From NCBI RefSeq assembly GCF_040802235.1, contig NC_133166.1:112978991-113042990 (forward strand): a stretch of DNA of 64,000 bases, given 5' to 3'. Shown here in pieces: positions 1-12,142 of the stretch. Numbering within the stretch: the stretch's first letter is position 1; the number at the start of each line of letters is the position of its first letter. Below the pieces are notes generated by a model, which was given only the letters and a program-made list of their open reading frames with translations, ran no database searches and was not told the origin of the DNA. Made by a program: the position numbers and the translations under genes. The stretch comes from Manis javanica (Eukaryota; Chordata; Mammalia; Pholidota; Manidae).

Positions 1-1564
1 CTGAGCCCAGCCCCCTGCTCCTGCCAGTACTGTCTGGATGCCCAGCGCTGCCCTGGGGGTGAGCGTGGCCTCACAACAGATGTCCACCCCTATCTCAGCA
101 GCCCCCATGGTTTCCTCAAGTTTTGGGCAGGCTGACACCCCATGGTCAAGGTGGGGTGCCTCATGTCACCAGGGACCAGGGCATGTGGAAGGCTCTGGGG
201 GGGTGCCTGGGCCAGGTCACCATGGGTGCAGAACAGGTGCCAAGGGTAGCAGGGCATGCAGAGTGGGGTCTAGGCTGGAGGGCTGAGGACTCCATCTGGC
301 CAGTGGGGAGCAGGTCTGGCCCTGTGGCCCGTGGTTCCACTAGTGGGATCCTAGTAGGGCAGGTGGGCCCCTATTTTAGAGACTGGCTGCTGAGCACAGC
401 ATCCATGGAGGGGCCGGTGAGAGGCAGCCAGGGGCCTGGGTGACCAGGCTTGTGGGGAGCAGATGTGAGCACCCTGAGAGCTGGTGGGAGCTGCATGTGG
501 ACAGTGGTACCCACTTTCAGCATCACTTGCAAAGGCCCCATCAGGCCCACCAATGGGATGGTGTCCCTAGGCAAGGCAAGGCCAGGCCAGGCCAAATGGC
601 TGGCAGCAGGGGCCGGTTGACCAGCTGCAGAGACTTGGTGGGACTTAAGGGTTCACCACCAGATAGGCGATGTCTCGGCCTTGAGAGTGGGTGAGGGCAG
701 CGTGTGTGTGGTGCCTGGGGAGAGGGAGATGGCAGGTCAAGCAGTGTGGACATGGTCCCGGGGGTAAAGACCAGGGAAATGGTAAAGGACTCTACCTGGG
801 GGAGGGGGTACTTGGCACCAATCAAGGTGGGCCCCCCCACAGCTGGGGCAGCTCCCCAGGTAGGGCCTAGGCCCACATGGCGGCCGATCAGGGTGATGGA
901 AGAGGAGGCGGCCACGTGCGGGTGAAGCAGGGGCTGCTGCGGGCAGGGGGTTCGGGTCTCCTGGAGGGTTGAGACTCCAGAGGCAGGGGAGCTGCAGGGC
1001 CACCACCCTGCCCAGGTGACCCTTCTCCGTGTCCAGGTGGAACCGCCCAGAGGCCCTGCAGCGTCCAGTGCCTGCGGCTGTACCAGCCCTGGAGCAACCC
1101 GCCCTGTGGGGGGAGAGGAGGGGCCGGCGGAAAGGAAGCGTACGGGAGCCCAGCTCCTGGAAGGAGGCCGCTGCCTCGTGAAGACACGGGATGCTGTGGA
1201 GGGCATTGTGGACAGACCCCATGGCAGAAACTGCCCCTAACGGGGCTGCCCCACCACCCTTGGATGCCCGGAGAGGGAAGGGACAGGGGCAGGGAGAGAA
1301 ATGAGCCTCCACTTGACGTCTGACAGCGAACCCCACTGCTGGCCCTTGGTGGCCCTCACCCCCTTCCTTGTGACAGTGCTGAGTCACTTGGGAAGGAAAT
1401 TGATCTGAGACCCTCTTGCAGGGGAAGGAGGAAGGTGCATGGTCTGGGGGCCTGTGTCGCCAGCCTGCGCCATCCTCTCTTGCCCAGGTGTCAGCTGGGG
1501 CTAGGGCAGGCCATGGAACCGCGGGGCCATGGGAGATGAGTGGGGACGTGTGTTCTCTTTGCAG

Positions 1565-4500
1565 AACCGACCAGCTGGGCATGTTCACCCACAGGGAGTT
1601 TGAGCAGCTGGCCCCTGTGCTAGATGGCTTCAGCCTCATGACCTACGACTACCCCACAGCTCAGCAGTGAGTAGGGGCGCCACAGTCCCCGTGGGCTCCA
1701 TGGCTCAGCACAGAGGTATCCACCCTGGAGGACACTCAGAACTGAGGCCCAACTTCCAGCCCACTTGCTGTCAGCTCTCTGGGTCCCTTCCCCAAAACCT
1801 ACAATTGGCCCTGTATTGGGCAGCCTTCTCATTTGGGAGCATGTGACAGGGCAGGGGCAGCCTCCAGGGGAGCATTGCCTGGGCACCACGTGTGCCTTCA
1901 GGCCCCAGCCACTGGGTGGGCCGCAGGTGCCATGCTGGCCTGCCTGCCTGCCTGCCTGCAAAGGTGCTGCTGGGGAAGGGGAGCCTTGGGCACTGGCAGT
2001 GTCCTGCAGCTTCCTGCGCTGCCTCTGTGCCATGGGCCCTGGCAAAGCAGACGCAGACATGGGTGTGGGAGGAGCCACCTCGGGAAGCCCGCCATCTGCT
2101 GCCGCCGCCTCCTCACCCCATACACAAACCCCTGCAGTGCCACAGTGGGTGTCCAAGGCCTCTACCTGCTGCTGAAGCCCACTGGTCCCTCGCCCTGCAG
2201 GCCGGGACCCAATGCACCACTGTCCTGGGTACGAGCCTGTGTGCAGGTCCTAGACCCCAAGTCCAAGTGGCGGAGCAAGATCCTCCTGGGGCTCAACCTC
2301 TATGGCATGGACTACAGCGCTTCCAGGGATGCTCGCGAGCCCATCACTGGGGCCAGGTAAGCCCAGGCTCCTGCTATACAGGGAGCCTTCTGTGCTACCC
2401 TGCACCCCAGGCCCTTGCCACAGTGGGTCTGTGTGTCTCTGGATGTGATGGGAGCCAGGGAATGGCCTGGTGAGGTCTGACCCCACGCACCAGGTGCCTG
2501 TGCACGAAGCCTCTGGTTGGGGGCACTGCCCAGGGTCCCCAGCTTCCCATACGAGTGGCATGTGGGGCTGGCCCAGACCCCGCTCGTGGTTCCTCGCAGA
2601 CCCAGACTTGGGGGTCACGTCCTTCTGCCCGAGGGGTGCCCTGTGCACTTCCAGCCATGCTCGTGGTGAGTTCTCCAGCGCGGCCCCCTCGGCACAGCTC
2701 AGGAAGGCACCTCGTGTGATCAGCCGCCAGCTCCAGTGCCGTCAGGGTGGCTCCCAGCCTCGGGCTGTGGGCAGAGAGACCCTCACCACAGCTGTCTCTG
2801 TACTGTACAGGCCACAGTTTGATTCGGACATGCCTTCGTGCAGCTTTCTTTGTGTTTCTAGCACTTGCTTTTCAGTGAGCTTTTGGGTTCACACTTTCTA
2901 TCAAACTTGGAAACGTTTTGGCCAGTTTCTTCAAATACTTTTCTGTCCTCTCCTTCCGGGTCCTCAGATTCATGCGTCAGGTCAGTGGTTTGTTCCCGCC
3001 CCCTGATGCCATCTCACTTGGCGGGACCCTCCTCCCGTGCTTTCTTTCATTTGGCTTGTGCTGCCTGCAAGCCCGCAGATCTGCGTCTGCGGCACCTGAT
3101 AAGCCACGATGGAGTTCTCAGGTCCTGCAGCGCGTTTGGGCCTCTCCTCGCCTTCCCTGTCGCCTAAGCTTAGTGTGTGTAGACTCGGCTGCTTGGCAGC
3201 ATGGCCGCTGCTTCCACACAGGCCCCGTTCTGGGTCCCCTCCGCTGGTGGCTCTCCATCCTGTGGTCCTGCCCACCAGCACTCAGCAGGCCCGTGCCCCT
3301 GGGTTGGACGCCAGACGTTGTGAGTTCCGCCTCTTGAGCGCTAGGTGTCTTGCCATTCCTGAGTCTTCTGCCTTCGTCCCGGGTGCCCTTATGTTCCTGG
3401 AAGCATGGGGATCGGCCACTGTCTCCAGAGCTGGTCCTGTTAGTGGAAGCGCCCGGAGACGGGATCTGGGTGCACACACCCTCTGCAGCCCTGCCGTCGT
3501 TCAGGGAAGCTCTGCAGGCACCCAGGGAGTGAGGTCCAGAATGCACCAGCCCGCCCTGCACCCAAGGCCAGCTGCCCCTGCCGGCCTGTCCACACCCCCT
3601 GGGCCTGTCCACGCCTGGCGTCTGTGCTGACACCCCCTCCCGCTCTGCCCTGGGGAGGGATGAAGGCTGCTCACTGGTCCTTGGCTGGACCCACAGGTCC
3701 CAGGGTAATATTCCCGGCCATCTACCCAGTGGGATGGGGTGGGGCCTCCTCTGTTTCCGTCTGGGCTCTCCTGCTCTGGGGGCTGAGACCACCCCTCACC
3801 CTGGCCGCCCCTCTGCGGGTGGCACGCCACAGTCAGCCATGCTCTGGGGCAGGGCAGGGCAGGGAAGCAGTGGTCCCAGCAGGACAACAGCCCATGTCTG
3901 CGTAGATGGTGCTGGGGTCTGGGTCCCTCTCAGGCCTGGGGTGGCTGCGCCTCTGCCGGGAAGGGCCCAGGGAAGCAACCGGGCACCAGGAGCTGGGGTG
4001 GCTCCTCAGCTCCAGGAGGGCTCCAGCCCTTGGGCAGCCCCAGGCTGACATGCTGCCTGGCCAGCCGCTGAGGCGTCACCCTGTCTCTCTGCAGTGGGTA
4101 GGTTCTCAGCACCTGGCTGCCCACCCCCCAGGGCCCTCCTTTCTGTCCGTCTGTCCTGGTCAGGGCTGCTCTCTGCTCCCTGGGCACTCCGCCTCCCCAC
4201 CTGCAGCCCTTCCGTGACATGGGATGCCTGAGGGGTTGGTGCCCCCGCTCCTTTCCCATGTCCCTGATGGCCTGCTCAGTGAGGTGTTGGGCGGAGCCGT
4301 GTCAGAGCTTGGGCGCCTAGCACCATCCCCTGGGGTACAGGGTGTGGAAGGTACGTTCTCCTGCAGAGGCAGCGCCCAGTCAAGGCCTCTTGTGTAAAGT
4401 CAGTGGGCCAGGCCCCCACCCTGCCTGCCACCTGCTGCCCCAGGCCTGGGTGGCAGGAGTCAGGAGGTGTTGGCCTTGCAGTACTCCTGTTCTCCCAGCC

Positions 4501-7500
4501 CGGGCTTACTCACTGACACCACAGCTTGGGGCTTGAGTCCCAACGTTTCCTCTCCCGGGGGTGGGCAGGGCCGGCTCCCCCGGAGCCTCTCCCCTGGGCA
4601 TGTGGACACCGTCCCCTCTCTGGGTCCTCATGTGGCCGTCCCTCTGTGCGTGTCTATGTTCTGACCTCTTATGTGGACATCAGTCCTATTCAGTCAGGAC
4701 CACACTGTGACCTCTTTTACTTTAATCACCTCTGTAAAGACCCCACCTCCAAACACAGCCACATTCTGAGTCACAAGTAACTTTTGGGGGACACGGTTCA
4801 TCTAATGCCACTTGAAGGGTGCAGAGTAATCATCACTCATGGAATGAGGGCCTACCAGGAGCTTATGAAGTGGAATTACACACACCTACCTGGGTCATGA
4901 CAAAAGGCACCCGTGGCCTCCGCTGACCAGTAGTGGCCAACCTGTCTATTCCCGGGAGGGGCTGGGGCCAAGAATTCTGATTGTGAAGGGGTGTCAGTGC
5001 ACTGTGGGAGTGCGTGGGGGTACACATGGGTGTGCAGGGGGTACATGAGTGCACATACGCACAGACTGTCCTCGCGTGCAATGGGACTTTGGTTGCCCCA
5101 CCCAGGGATGGAAGGCTGAGTCCCACCTGGGTCCCCGCCTGGGAGATTCTGCCTGGCCTGCGGCCTCCGCTCCCTTCCCAAGCTCTGCCCCTCCCTGACA
5201 GTGCGGCCTCCAGGCTGCGGAGGGGGGCTCCAGAGGCCTTAGGGCGCAGGTGTTGCTGGCGAGTCAGGGAAGGGAGCAGGCGCCAGCACACTGCAGCCAG
5301 AGGTTCACACCTCTCAAGGGCACGCGGGGGTCTGGCAGCTCCAGCATGGACCTGCGGATGGCTTTGTCCTTCAGATGGGTTGAGGGGACCCAGCCGGGAT
5401 GACAGGCCTGTGGAAGGCCGGCAGGCAGGGGTCACGTCTGCCTCTGGTGAGGGCCGTGGTGGGGGGCTGCCCAGAGTTCCCTGTGAGGGTGAAGGGCCGC
5501 TGACTCAGGTGGGGAGCCGGCAGCCCGCATGCCCCCGGCACTGGCCTCCCTGAGCTCTGCTGCCAGGCCTCCGCTTCCTGCCCTGCAGCCTAGACCAAGG
5601 GCAGGCCTCGGCCTGAGACCTGCAGAAGGCAGGTAGTCCTCGGCATGCAGGGCTGAGGTGACCCCGCTTGCTGCCCAGGGGACTTGAGCTCATCTCCTCC
5701 CTCCATGACTGGGGAGACCCGCCTAGGGAAGGGGTCGCATACCCCACAGGATGGTCTCTTAAGCAAGCTCTCTTTCCTGGAGGGATGCAATTAATTGACA
5801 GCAATTCATCCACAAAGTGGGGTGCCAGTGCTGGCTGTGCACTGGCCTGAGCCCCCCATCCACACACAGTGCGTGCCCCCCCCCTGGGGCCCACACCGGG
5901 GCTTCATTCTTCCTAGGCCTGGTGCTCCCCCCGGCCCCTGCCCTCTCTCTGGGCCACTCCTTCCTCCCAGCCTCGGCCTCGTCTTCTGCCCACTGGCCTG
6001 TTCCTAGGGGAGCCTCTGGCAGGGTTGGGGTGCCTATCAGGCAGGACCCCTGGCTGTGGCTTGTGGTCAGCCTCTGTGTTTGCAGCTTGATAACCTCACT
6101 GGCCGTCCTGGATTCAGAGCGAGTTGACTGTGTGCTTGAGGTGCTTGGGCTCGTGGAGGGCAGGGGACCCTGGGAGTCATGGATCGATAACTCCCCCAGG
6201 GCGGGCAGCAGCTCTCCCCACGTGGGGCCATGGTGAGGGGCCTGTAAACCATACCTGTGTTGGGAGGTGAAGGAAAGGGGCTGCATCTGCACAGGACCAG
6301 CACCCCTAGAAACTTGGCTTAGCAGGCGCACACCCTGGCCGGTTGCTCTTGGGAGCCTGCCGCAGGTGACAGCCAGGCGTGAGGTGCTGGCGCGCCCTGC
6401 GGCCATAGGGGCGTCCTCTAGCTCTTCTGCTGACGGAAGCCCAGGCAGCGTGTCCGGGATTATGTGCCTCTCCACAGGGCCTAGGCCCTCAGTGCCTCTC
6501 CATCTGCTTGGCTGCGGGCAGGGCCAGGAGCCCGCAGTGGGGCAGGCAGCCGGCTCCCTCCATCAGCAGCGTGCCTCCATCCCCCCGGCCTCTGCCTGCT
6601 GGACCTTCTGGATTTCACTCCCGATCTATGGCCTCTGTTGGCCAAGGCGGGGCTACACAAGGCCCCATCGTAACCATGGCCAGGCTCCTGTGTGTGTGGC
6701 CCAGTCACTTCCCAACTCGAAGGCGTCTGGGTGGCTGTGAAATACCCCAGGATGGGCCGCAGCCCCCCCACCCCACAGGTGCATGTGCCCTGTGGCACCG
6801 GTCTGGGTGCTGATCTGTGGGCCCCTGTGGCTGTGAAGCCCCCCTCTTGAGAGGCTTTCCTGTGTCCCTTGTGGGCAGCAGTGTTCCCTGATCCCCACCT
6901 GCCCCCACAAGAGCCCAGCACCAATCAATGGGCGTCTTTCGGCACTTCTGGGGCCTGCACCCTCCAGCCTGGCAGGCATCTCCTACCACTGCCAAGGGAG
7001 CCTCTCAGGAACCTTGCAGTGAGCCAGCCCCGAGAGGTTGTCTCTTGCAACCTGCTGGGTGTCATCTCTGCTGTCCTGTCTCCTAGCATCCTGTGTCTTG
7101 GGCTTGGCCCCCCTGATGGCAGCAGCTCGGCTTCGGAGTGGCCTCTGTTCCTGGGTGGCCTCTCGGGTGCGCCCTTTGGTGCTCTTGTCGGGGTCGCTTT
7201 GGAGGCTTCCACCGAGTCTTGCCTGTGAAAGGTGGCTCAGGATGAGTACTTCCCTGCAGGTGGGGGCCTTTGAGTCAGGGCCAGCAGGAAGGAGCCACCT
7301 CATGTCACTCAGGAAGAGACAGCTGGCGTGGCACTGTGGACGCTTGACACTGGCCTGCATCAGGGTGCTGCCCCTTCCATGTCCCCCTTTCAGCCCAGCC
7401 TGGGAAGCCCATCCCCGGTGCAGAGCCCCAGCTGCATGCCATGGGCTGCTGGGGAGGCTGCCCTGGGTCTGAGGTGGTGGGCAGTTCAGCCACAGCAGGA

Positions 7501-10500
7501 CAGTGAAGGGAAGGCCACCGCGCTGCCCGTCTGTCAGGCACCCGGGGACCAGGGCCTCTGCTCTGCTAGCCAGGGGAGGTTAGGGGGGCTAGGCTGGTGG
7601 GGACCTTTCCTGGCACTCTTGGGGAACCCTCACCCACTGCTGGCCTCCCCTCCCATAGAAGAGCAGAGAGCCCACAAGCTGACTGGACTCCTCACAGCAG
7701 GCACGGTGTGTGCGGCCAGCATCCTCTGTCACCAGAGCTCAGTGGCCCTCATGCCACAGTTGACATGGCTGCTCCTGCACTGCCCTGAGGGCTCTCAGAC
7801 CAGGGTCTCACGGGTCTGGGTCTTGCTGGGCTCTTGGGCTCTCTCCGTACCCCAACTGCCTCTGCCCTACCAGGAGCAGCCCAGAACAGGTGCGCTTCCT
7901 GGGCCTCCCGGGTCTTGGGCCAGGGACAACAGGGAACGTTTAGAGGAAGGTGGGCCAAGACCCGAAGCTCAGGGCAGCAGGGTGGGGACAGGGAGCACCC
8001 GGGCTCCATGCTTTGCAGGCTGCGGCGCCCTCCCTGCCCTCCAGGGAGTCTTCAGAGACCCTGTGGTGATGGCAGAGGAGAGTATCAGCACCTGCTTGCC
8101 TACAAGGCCCTGTGCCTACTGCACCCCTCCTGCCACACCCACCCCTCCGTGTGCCTTTGCGGGACAGTGCAGGGGTGTTTGCCTGACATGCACCCAGGCT
8201 AACTTGCAGGTGAGGCCCCAGGCCCAGGTTCCTGAGCAAGCTGGCTGGCCCAGCCCTCCATTGCACCCTCCAGCTGCAGGAAGCCAAGGAAAGGTTGGAG
8301 TTAAACGTCTCCTTATAGAGGAAGAAACTGAGGCCCAGGAGGGTCATGGGCCAGACACAGCGTAGTGAGCCTGCCAGGCCTCCCCAGCTGAGCTGCACCG
8401 TGCCCAGGTCTTGGCACCCACACACGTGCGTGTACCCTCGGACTCTTCCTGGGGGCTCTGAGCCTGGGTGGGGTCTCAGGACAGCTGCCCTCTCATCCTC
8501 TGGCCCCCAGGAAACTGCCCTGGTGAGCTGTGTCCCCACTCCGGAAGGAGGCTGGAATCCTCAGTCACCGTGGGGTCCCCAGAACACAGGTGGTGGTGCT
8601 CATGGCTCAGGACGGCTGTGTAATCACACAAATGCAGGCAGACCTGGTTTGGCTCCATTTTGTAGATGCCACAATTTTTACAAATTGAAAGTGCGGCCAC
8701 CTAGCATCAGGCCATTCTGTAGGCACCATCTTCCCAGTAGAATTTGCTCTCTTCGTGTCTGTCACATTGTGGTAATTCTCACAGTAGTTTGGACTTCCTC
8801 ATTCTGTTGTGGCGATCTGTGGTCAGGGATCTTTGGTGTTCTATCGTAACCCTTCTGGGCACCACGAACCATGCCCATGTAGGACAGTGAGCTCAGTGAC
8901 AGATGTGTGTGTTCACCTGTCTCTCCGCCTCCTCCGGCCTCCCTCATCGCTGAGACACAACAGCGTTGGCGTCAAGCCAGTTCATGACACTCCAGTGGCC
9001 TTGAAGTGGTCCGGTGAGAGGCAGAGCCAGCTCTCTCTGAACCGCGAGCCAAGACACGGGGGAGCCCGGCTTCTTGCTCCAGCCGGCCGGGCTGAGAAGG
9101 CACAGGGAGAGCGTTTGAAGGGAACCGCCAGCGCCACTCCGGTGAGCGCGCAAGCGGAAGGAAGGCCAGCAGCCTCCTGGCCGATGCGGAGAAGCTCGAG
9201 CGATCTGGATAGAAGGTCAGACCAGCCCCACATGGCCTTATGCTGAAGCCTGACCCACAGCAAGGCCCCAACTCTCTTCAATTCCTCGAAGGCTGAGAGA
9301 GGTGAGGAGGCCAGCAGAGATTGTTCATGAGATTTAAGGAAAGCATTGTCTCCATAACAGAAAAGGTGCAGGCGGAGCAGCAAGTGCTGATGGAGAAGCT
9401 GCAGCAGGTCACCCAGAAGGCTGAGCCAAGATCGTTAATGGAGGGGGCTGCACTGAACAGATGTTCAGTGTAGATGAACAGCCTTCTATGGGAAGAAGAT
9501 GCCATCTAGGACTTTCATAGCTGGAGAGAAGTCAGTGCCTGGCTTCACAGCTTCAAAGAACAGGCTCACTCGTTAGGGGCTAATGCAGCTGGGGACCTGA
9601 GGTTGAAGCCAGGGCTCACTAACCATTCCAAAATTCCTAGGACCCTTAAGAATTCTGCTAAATCTGCTCTACCTGTGCCCTAGAAATGCAGCAAAAGCTG
9701 GATGACACCACATCTATTTGCAACACGATTTACTGAATATTTCAGGCCCACTGTTGGAACCTACTGCTTAGGAAAAAAGATTCCTTTCAGAGTATTACTG
9801 CTCATTGACAAGGCACCTGGTCTCAGAGCTCTGATGGAGATGGACAAGATTCATGTTCTCATGCCTGCTGACATGATACCCATCCTGCAGCCGTGGATCA
9901 AGAAGTCATCTCAACTTTCACATGGAACCACATGATGTGTGGCCCAGGCTGTTCATCCCAGTTTAGGGGAAGGCTCTGTCCTGATTTCGGCAGTTTTGCA
10001 CTCGTATCTCCTTTCCTCTGGGCTCCTTCCCCCGCCCCTCCTCTGCCTCCTGCTTGTCTCTTCCTTCTAGGTGAGCCCCCACCTGTTCCACTCTGTACCT
10101 GCTTTGCTCTCAATGGTGGCCATGGCCCTGCTGTGCCAACTGGTGGAGCATGGCACTGCTGCCCCTCCCCAGGGCCTGCTTGGTGATTCCCAGGGCTGCA
10201 CTCAGGGTGAGCGTGGGGTCCTGTGTGTCCCACCTTGGTACCGCTAGGCCTAGGCCTCCTGAGGGGAGGGACAGGTGCTTTCAGGGTTGTGACTGAACCC
10301 CAACAGAAACCCCAGCCTTGGCTACCTCCGGTAGGTTCATCAGCAGATTTTGAGGGGCAACCACAGAGGCTCCACAGGAGGGATGAGTGTGTGACTAGAG
10401 CTCCCCACAAACCGAGGGCTACCCTGCCCTTCAGCATCTCCCCACAACCCCAGGATGGGGCCCAGGGGCTGAGGGCAGGCTGGGGCAGCAGGCTGCATGT

Positions 10501-12087
10501 CCCAGTTCCAAGAGCTGCACAGCGCTGCACGGGAAGCTGGAGATAGCATGAAGGATGTGGAGTGGGCTGTAGCCAGGGGTAAGCCAGTCATTTTGGAGAA
10601 TTGTCACTGTTGACAGCAGTATGCCTGTGCCTGGTCCAGACCCTTGAGAGGCAGATGTGGATGGGCCCCTTGATATCCCTTCCCAGCCATGCCTCCTCCC
10701 TCGGGCTGCAGGGTACCACCCTCATGCAGCGGACACCAGTTCTGCTGTCAGCTGCCTGCCAGGGAGGATTGCAGGGCACATGTCTTTTGAGACATGGCGT
10801 CCCTGGAAACCCCAGGCATCCTGGCTCCGTGGCACCCTAGGAGCCCACCTTTCCTCTGTTTGGCTGGAAAGGGTTCTCAAACCACTGGCTTCTGGTGATC
10901 AGGAAGGGTCTGTTGCGGGGAAGGCCGCCGTGTCCACCACAAGGATGGCAGGCTGAGGGCAGCTCGGCCTCCGGAAGGACTTGACGCCAGTGCCCCAGCC
11001 TGCTGTCCCGTGGGAGCCTTCTTCCTCTTCTGAGGCCTGTGGCCGGCCTCAGGCACCCCCACAACTGTAGGAATCACTGCTTCCACGAGGCCTGGCCTGC
11101 CAGTCCACCCAGCATGCAAGTACCCTCCCTCTGCCTGCTTGGACTCGGGTGCACAGACATGACAGCAAGAGGTCTGCTCAGGCCTCGGCATCTTGGTGTG
11201 CTTGCCGAAGGCCCGGCGCAGCAGTGAGCCTAGAGACGCTGCTGCGGAGACCCTGGGCGCAGGCTCGCTGCTGAGTGGGGGGGGTCACAGCCTGGAGTGT
11301 GAGGTGCGCGTCCCACAGCCACCCCAGGCCTGGTATTCCGGGCACTCCCATAACCTTGCCTCCCACACAGCCCAGTGTCACCGGGGGGGCAGTAGCCCCC
11401 AACTGTTGCCGCCCACAGTGGCCTCACCCCCTCTGTGTGTTCGGCTAGTGGCTAGGCCTCTGAAGGGCAGGCCGGGCGGGCTCCCCTACCCATGCTCGGC
11501 CTCCTGCAGGTACATCCAGATGCTGAAGGACCACAGGCCCCGGATGGAGTGGGACAGAGAGGCCAAGGAGCACTTTTTCGAGTACAAGAAGTGAGTGCCC
11601 TGCACGGGCCCTGAGGGTGGCCAGGTCCCAGGGGGCAGGGCCATAGGGGCCTTTCCAGGCACACTTGAAGCCTTGCTGGGAGTGGAGGCCGGGCTGGGAG
11701 GGGCAGGAACGATGACAACAGGCAGACTGTTTTCTCTTGCAGGAGCCGTGGCGGGAGGCACGTCGTCTTCTACCCAACTCTGAAGGTGCGAGCGGGCCCA
11801 GCCGTGGTGCTAAGGGTGGGGGCAGCAAGCACGGCCCCTCCCCACAATGATCCTTGGCCTCAGTGAGGCTGCAGTGGGTAGTGGGGACAGTGTAGGACCT
11901 GGCTGCTACTCCCCAGGGGGGAGGGAGTCAGGCCTGGGCGCGTTTGGGGGGCTGAAGAGGTGGGGGCCAATGCACCCTCTACCGGCAGTCTGTGCAGGTG
12001 CGGCTGGAGCTGGCCAGGGAGCTGGGCGTCGGGGTGTCCATCTGGGAGCTGGGCCAGGGCCTGGACTATTTCTACGACCTCCTCTAG
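1565..12087 (+). CDS. CHID1: Chitinase domain-containing protein 1, C-terminal exons (5' part outside window)
   Basis: Five coding exons: 1565-1666, 2201-2356, 11510-11590, 11743-11785 and 11989-12087 (stop TAG 12085-12087). Each has AG/GT borders and the phases join without a break, giving about the last 160 residues of a roughly 393-residue protein. Recognisable segments are [38 protein letters not shown] and ending [17 protein letters not shown]1 (stabilin-1-interacting chitinase-like protein) is a secreted/lysosomal GH18-fold lectin-like protein that lacks the full catalytic signature; this part is the C-terminal half of the TIM barrel. Positions 1-1564 are intron, and I see no further CHID1 exon there. 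A 9,153-bp intron separates the second and third exons seen here. Orientation and neighbour (TSPAN4, 3' ends facing) match human 11p15.5. Identity is secure; signal peptide and N-terminal exons are off the window. Confidence 0.95.
1938..1959 (+). repeat. (TGCC)n microsatellite
   Basis: About five tandem copies of the tetranucleotide lie in the CHID1 intron between the exons at 1565 and 2201. It is a simple repeat, likely length-variable. Confidence 0.8.
2862..2985. repeat. Probable old LINE-derived fragment
   Basis: A T-rich islet in GC-rich surroundings contains phrases such as AACTTGGAAACGTTTTGGCC and TTTCTTCAAATACTTTTCTG. These resemble a stretch common in ancient mammalian LINE-1 (L1M) 3' regions. 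Family and ends are from memory and uncertain. Confidence 0.35.
4660..4805 (-). mobile_element. MLT1-like LTR fragment (ERVL-MaLR), fossil
   Basis: Read on the minus strand, this stretch matches the MLT1 LTR pattern, with recognisable phrases such as GTGTCCCCCAAAAG, GGGTCTTTACAGAGGTGATT and GGACTGATGTCC. It is a partial solitary LTR with no internal region beside it, heavily diverged, and so ancient (MaLR elements predate the placental radiation). Confidence 0.7.
8290..8380 (+). mobile_element. MIR SINE fragment
   Basis: The core GAGGAAGAAACTGAGGCCCA followed by a CACAGCGTAGTGAGCCTGCC-like tail is the characteristic 3' half of a mammalian-wide interspersed repeat (tRNA-derived, spread by L2). 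Partial and diverged. Confidence 0.55.
8990..9945 (+). mobile_element. Tigger1 (pogo-like) DNA transposon, decayed, 3' truncated
   Basis: From about 8996 the sequence follows the Tigger1 transposase open reading frame, with many small indels. The 9700-9935 stretch still reads as one frame of the DDE catalytic domain: it has [29 protein letters not shown] (family consensus IDNAPGH, where D is catalytic) and ILQPWIKK (consensus ILQPMDQG). Upstream, the [16 protein letters not shown] region is visible in shifted frames near 9455-9520. The match stops shortly after the ILQP motif, so the third catalytic acidic region, the C-terminus and the 3' terminal inverted repeat are missing. Tigger1 was active in early placental mammals, so this is an old copy in the CHID1 intron and cannot encode a working transposase. 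Confidence 0.85.
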
Positions 12088-12136
12088 GCCCCTCAGGTCA
12101 CCTGCGCTTTCCTGGCCCTGGAGAGACTGAGAAGCC

Positions 12137-12142
12137 AATACA
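12137..12142 (+). terminator. Possible CHID1 polyadenylation signal (AATACA variant)
   Basis: No AATAAA or ATTAAA is seen on the plus strand between the CHID1 stop and the TSPAN4 3' end. AATACA, a known weaker hexamer variant, lies 50 bp after the stop and is followed by a T/GT-rich tract (TCTGTTCTGTTTCTGCTTGT). Plausible but unproven. Confidence 0.35.

Larger units (their letters stand above)
2357..11509 (+). other. Large CHID1 intron
   Basis: This 9.2 kb intron begins GTAAGC at 2357 and ends CAG at 11509. It is GC-rich and packed with chance open frames, the longest (7328-8365, +) having no recognisable domain. Repeats seen inside are a LINE-like stretch near 2860, an MLT1 LTR near 4660, a MIR near 8300 and a Tigger1 copy at about 8990-9945. 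I find no further exon of CHID1 and no nested gene. Confidence 0.7.

Noticed and set aside
1-1564. Search for another CHID1 exon at the left edge
   Set aside because: None of the preceding CHID1 protein segments can be read in any plus-strand frame; treated as intron.
7328-8365. 345-codon plus-strand open frame inside the CHID1 intron
   Set aside because: Pro/Gly/Leu/Ser-rich composition as expected from GC-rich non-coding DNA, no domain, overlapping open frames on other frames, and a MIR fragment inside its 3' part.
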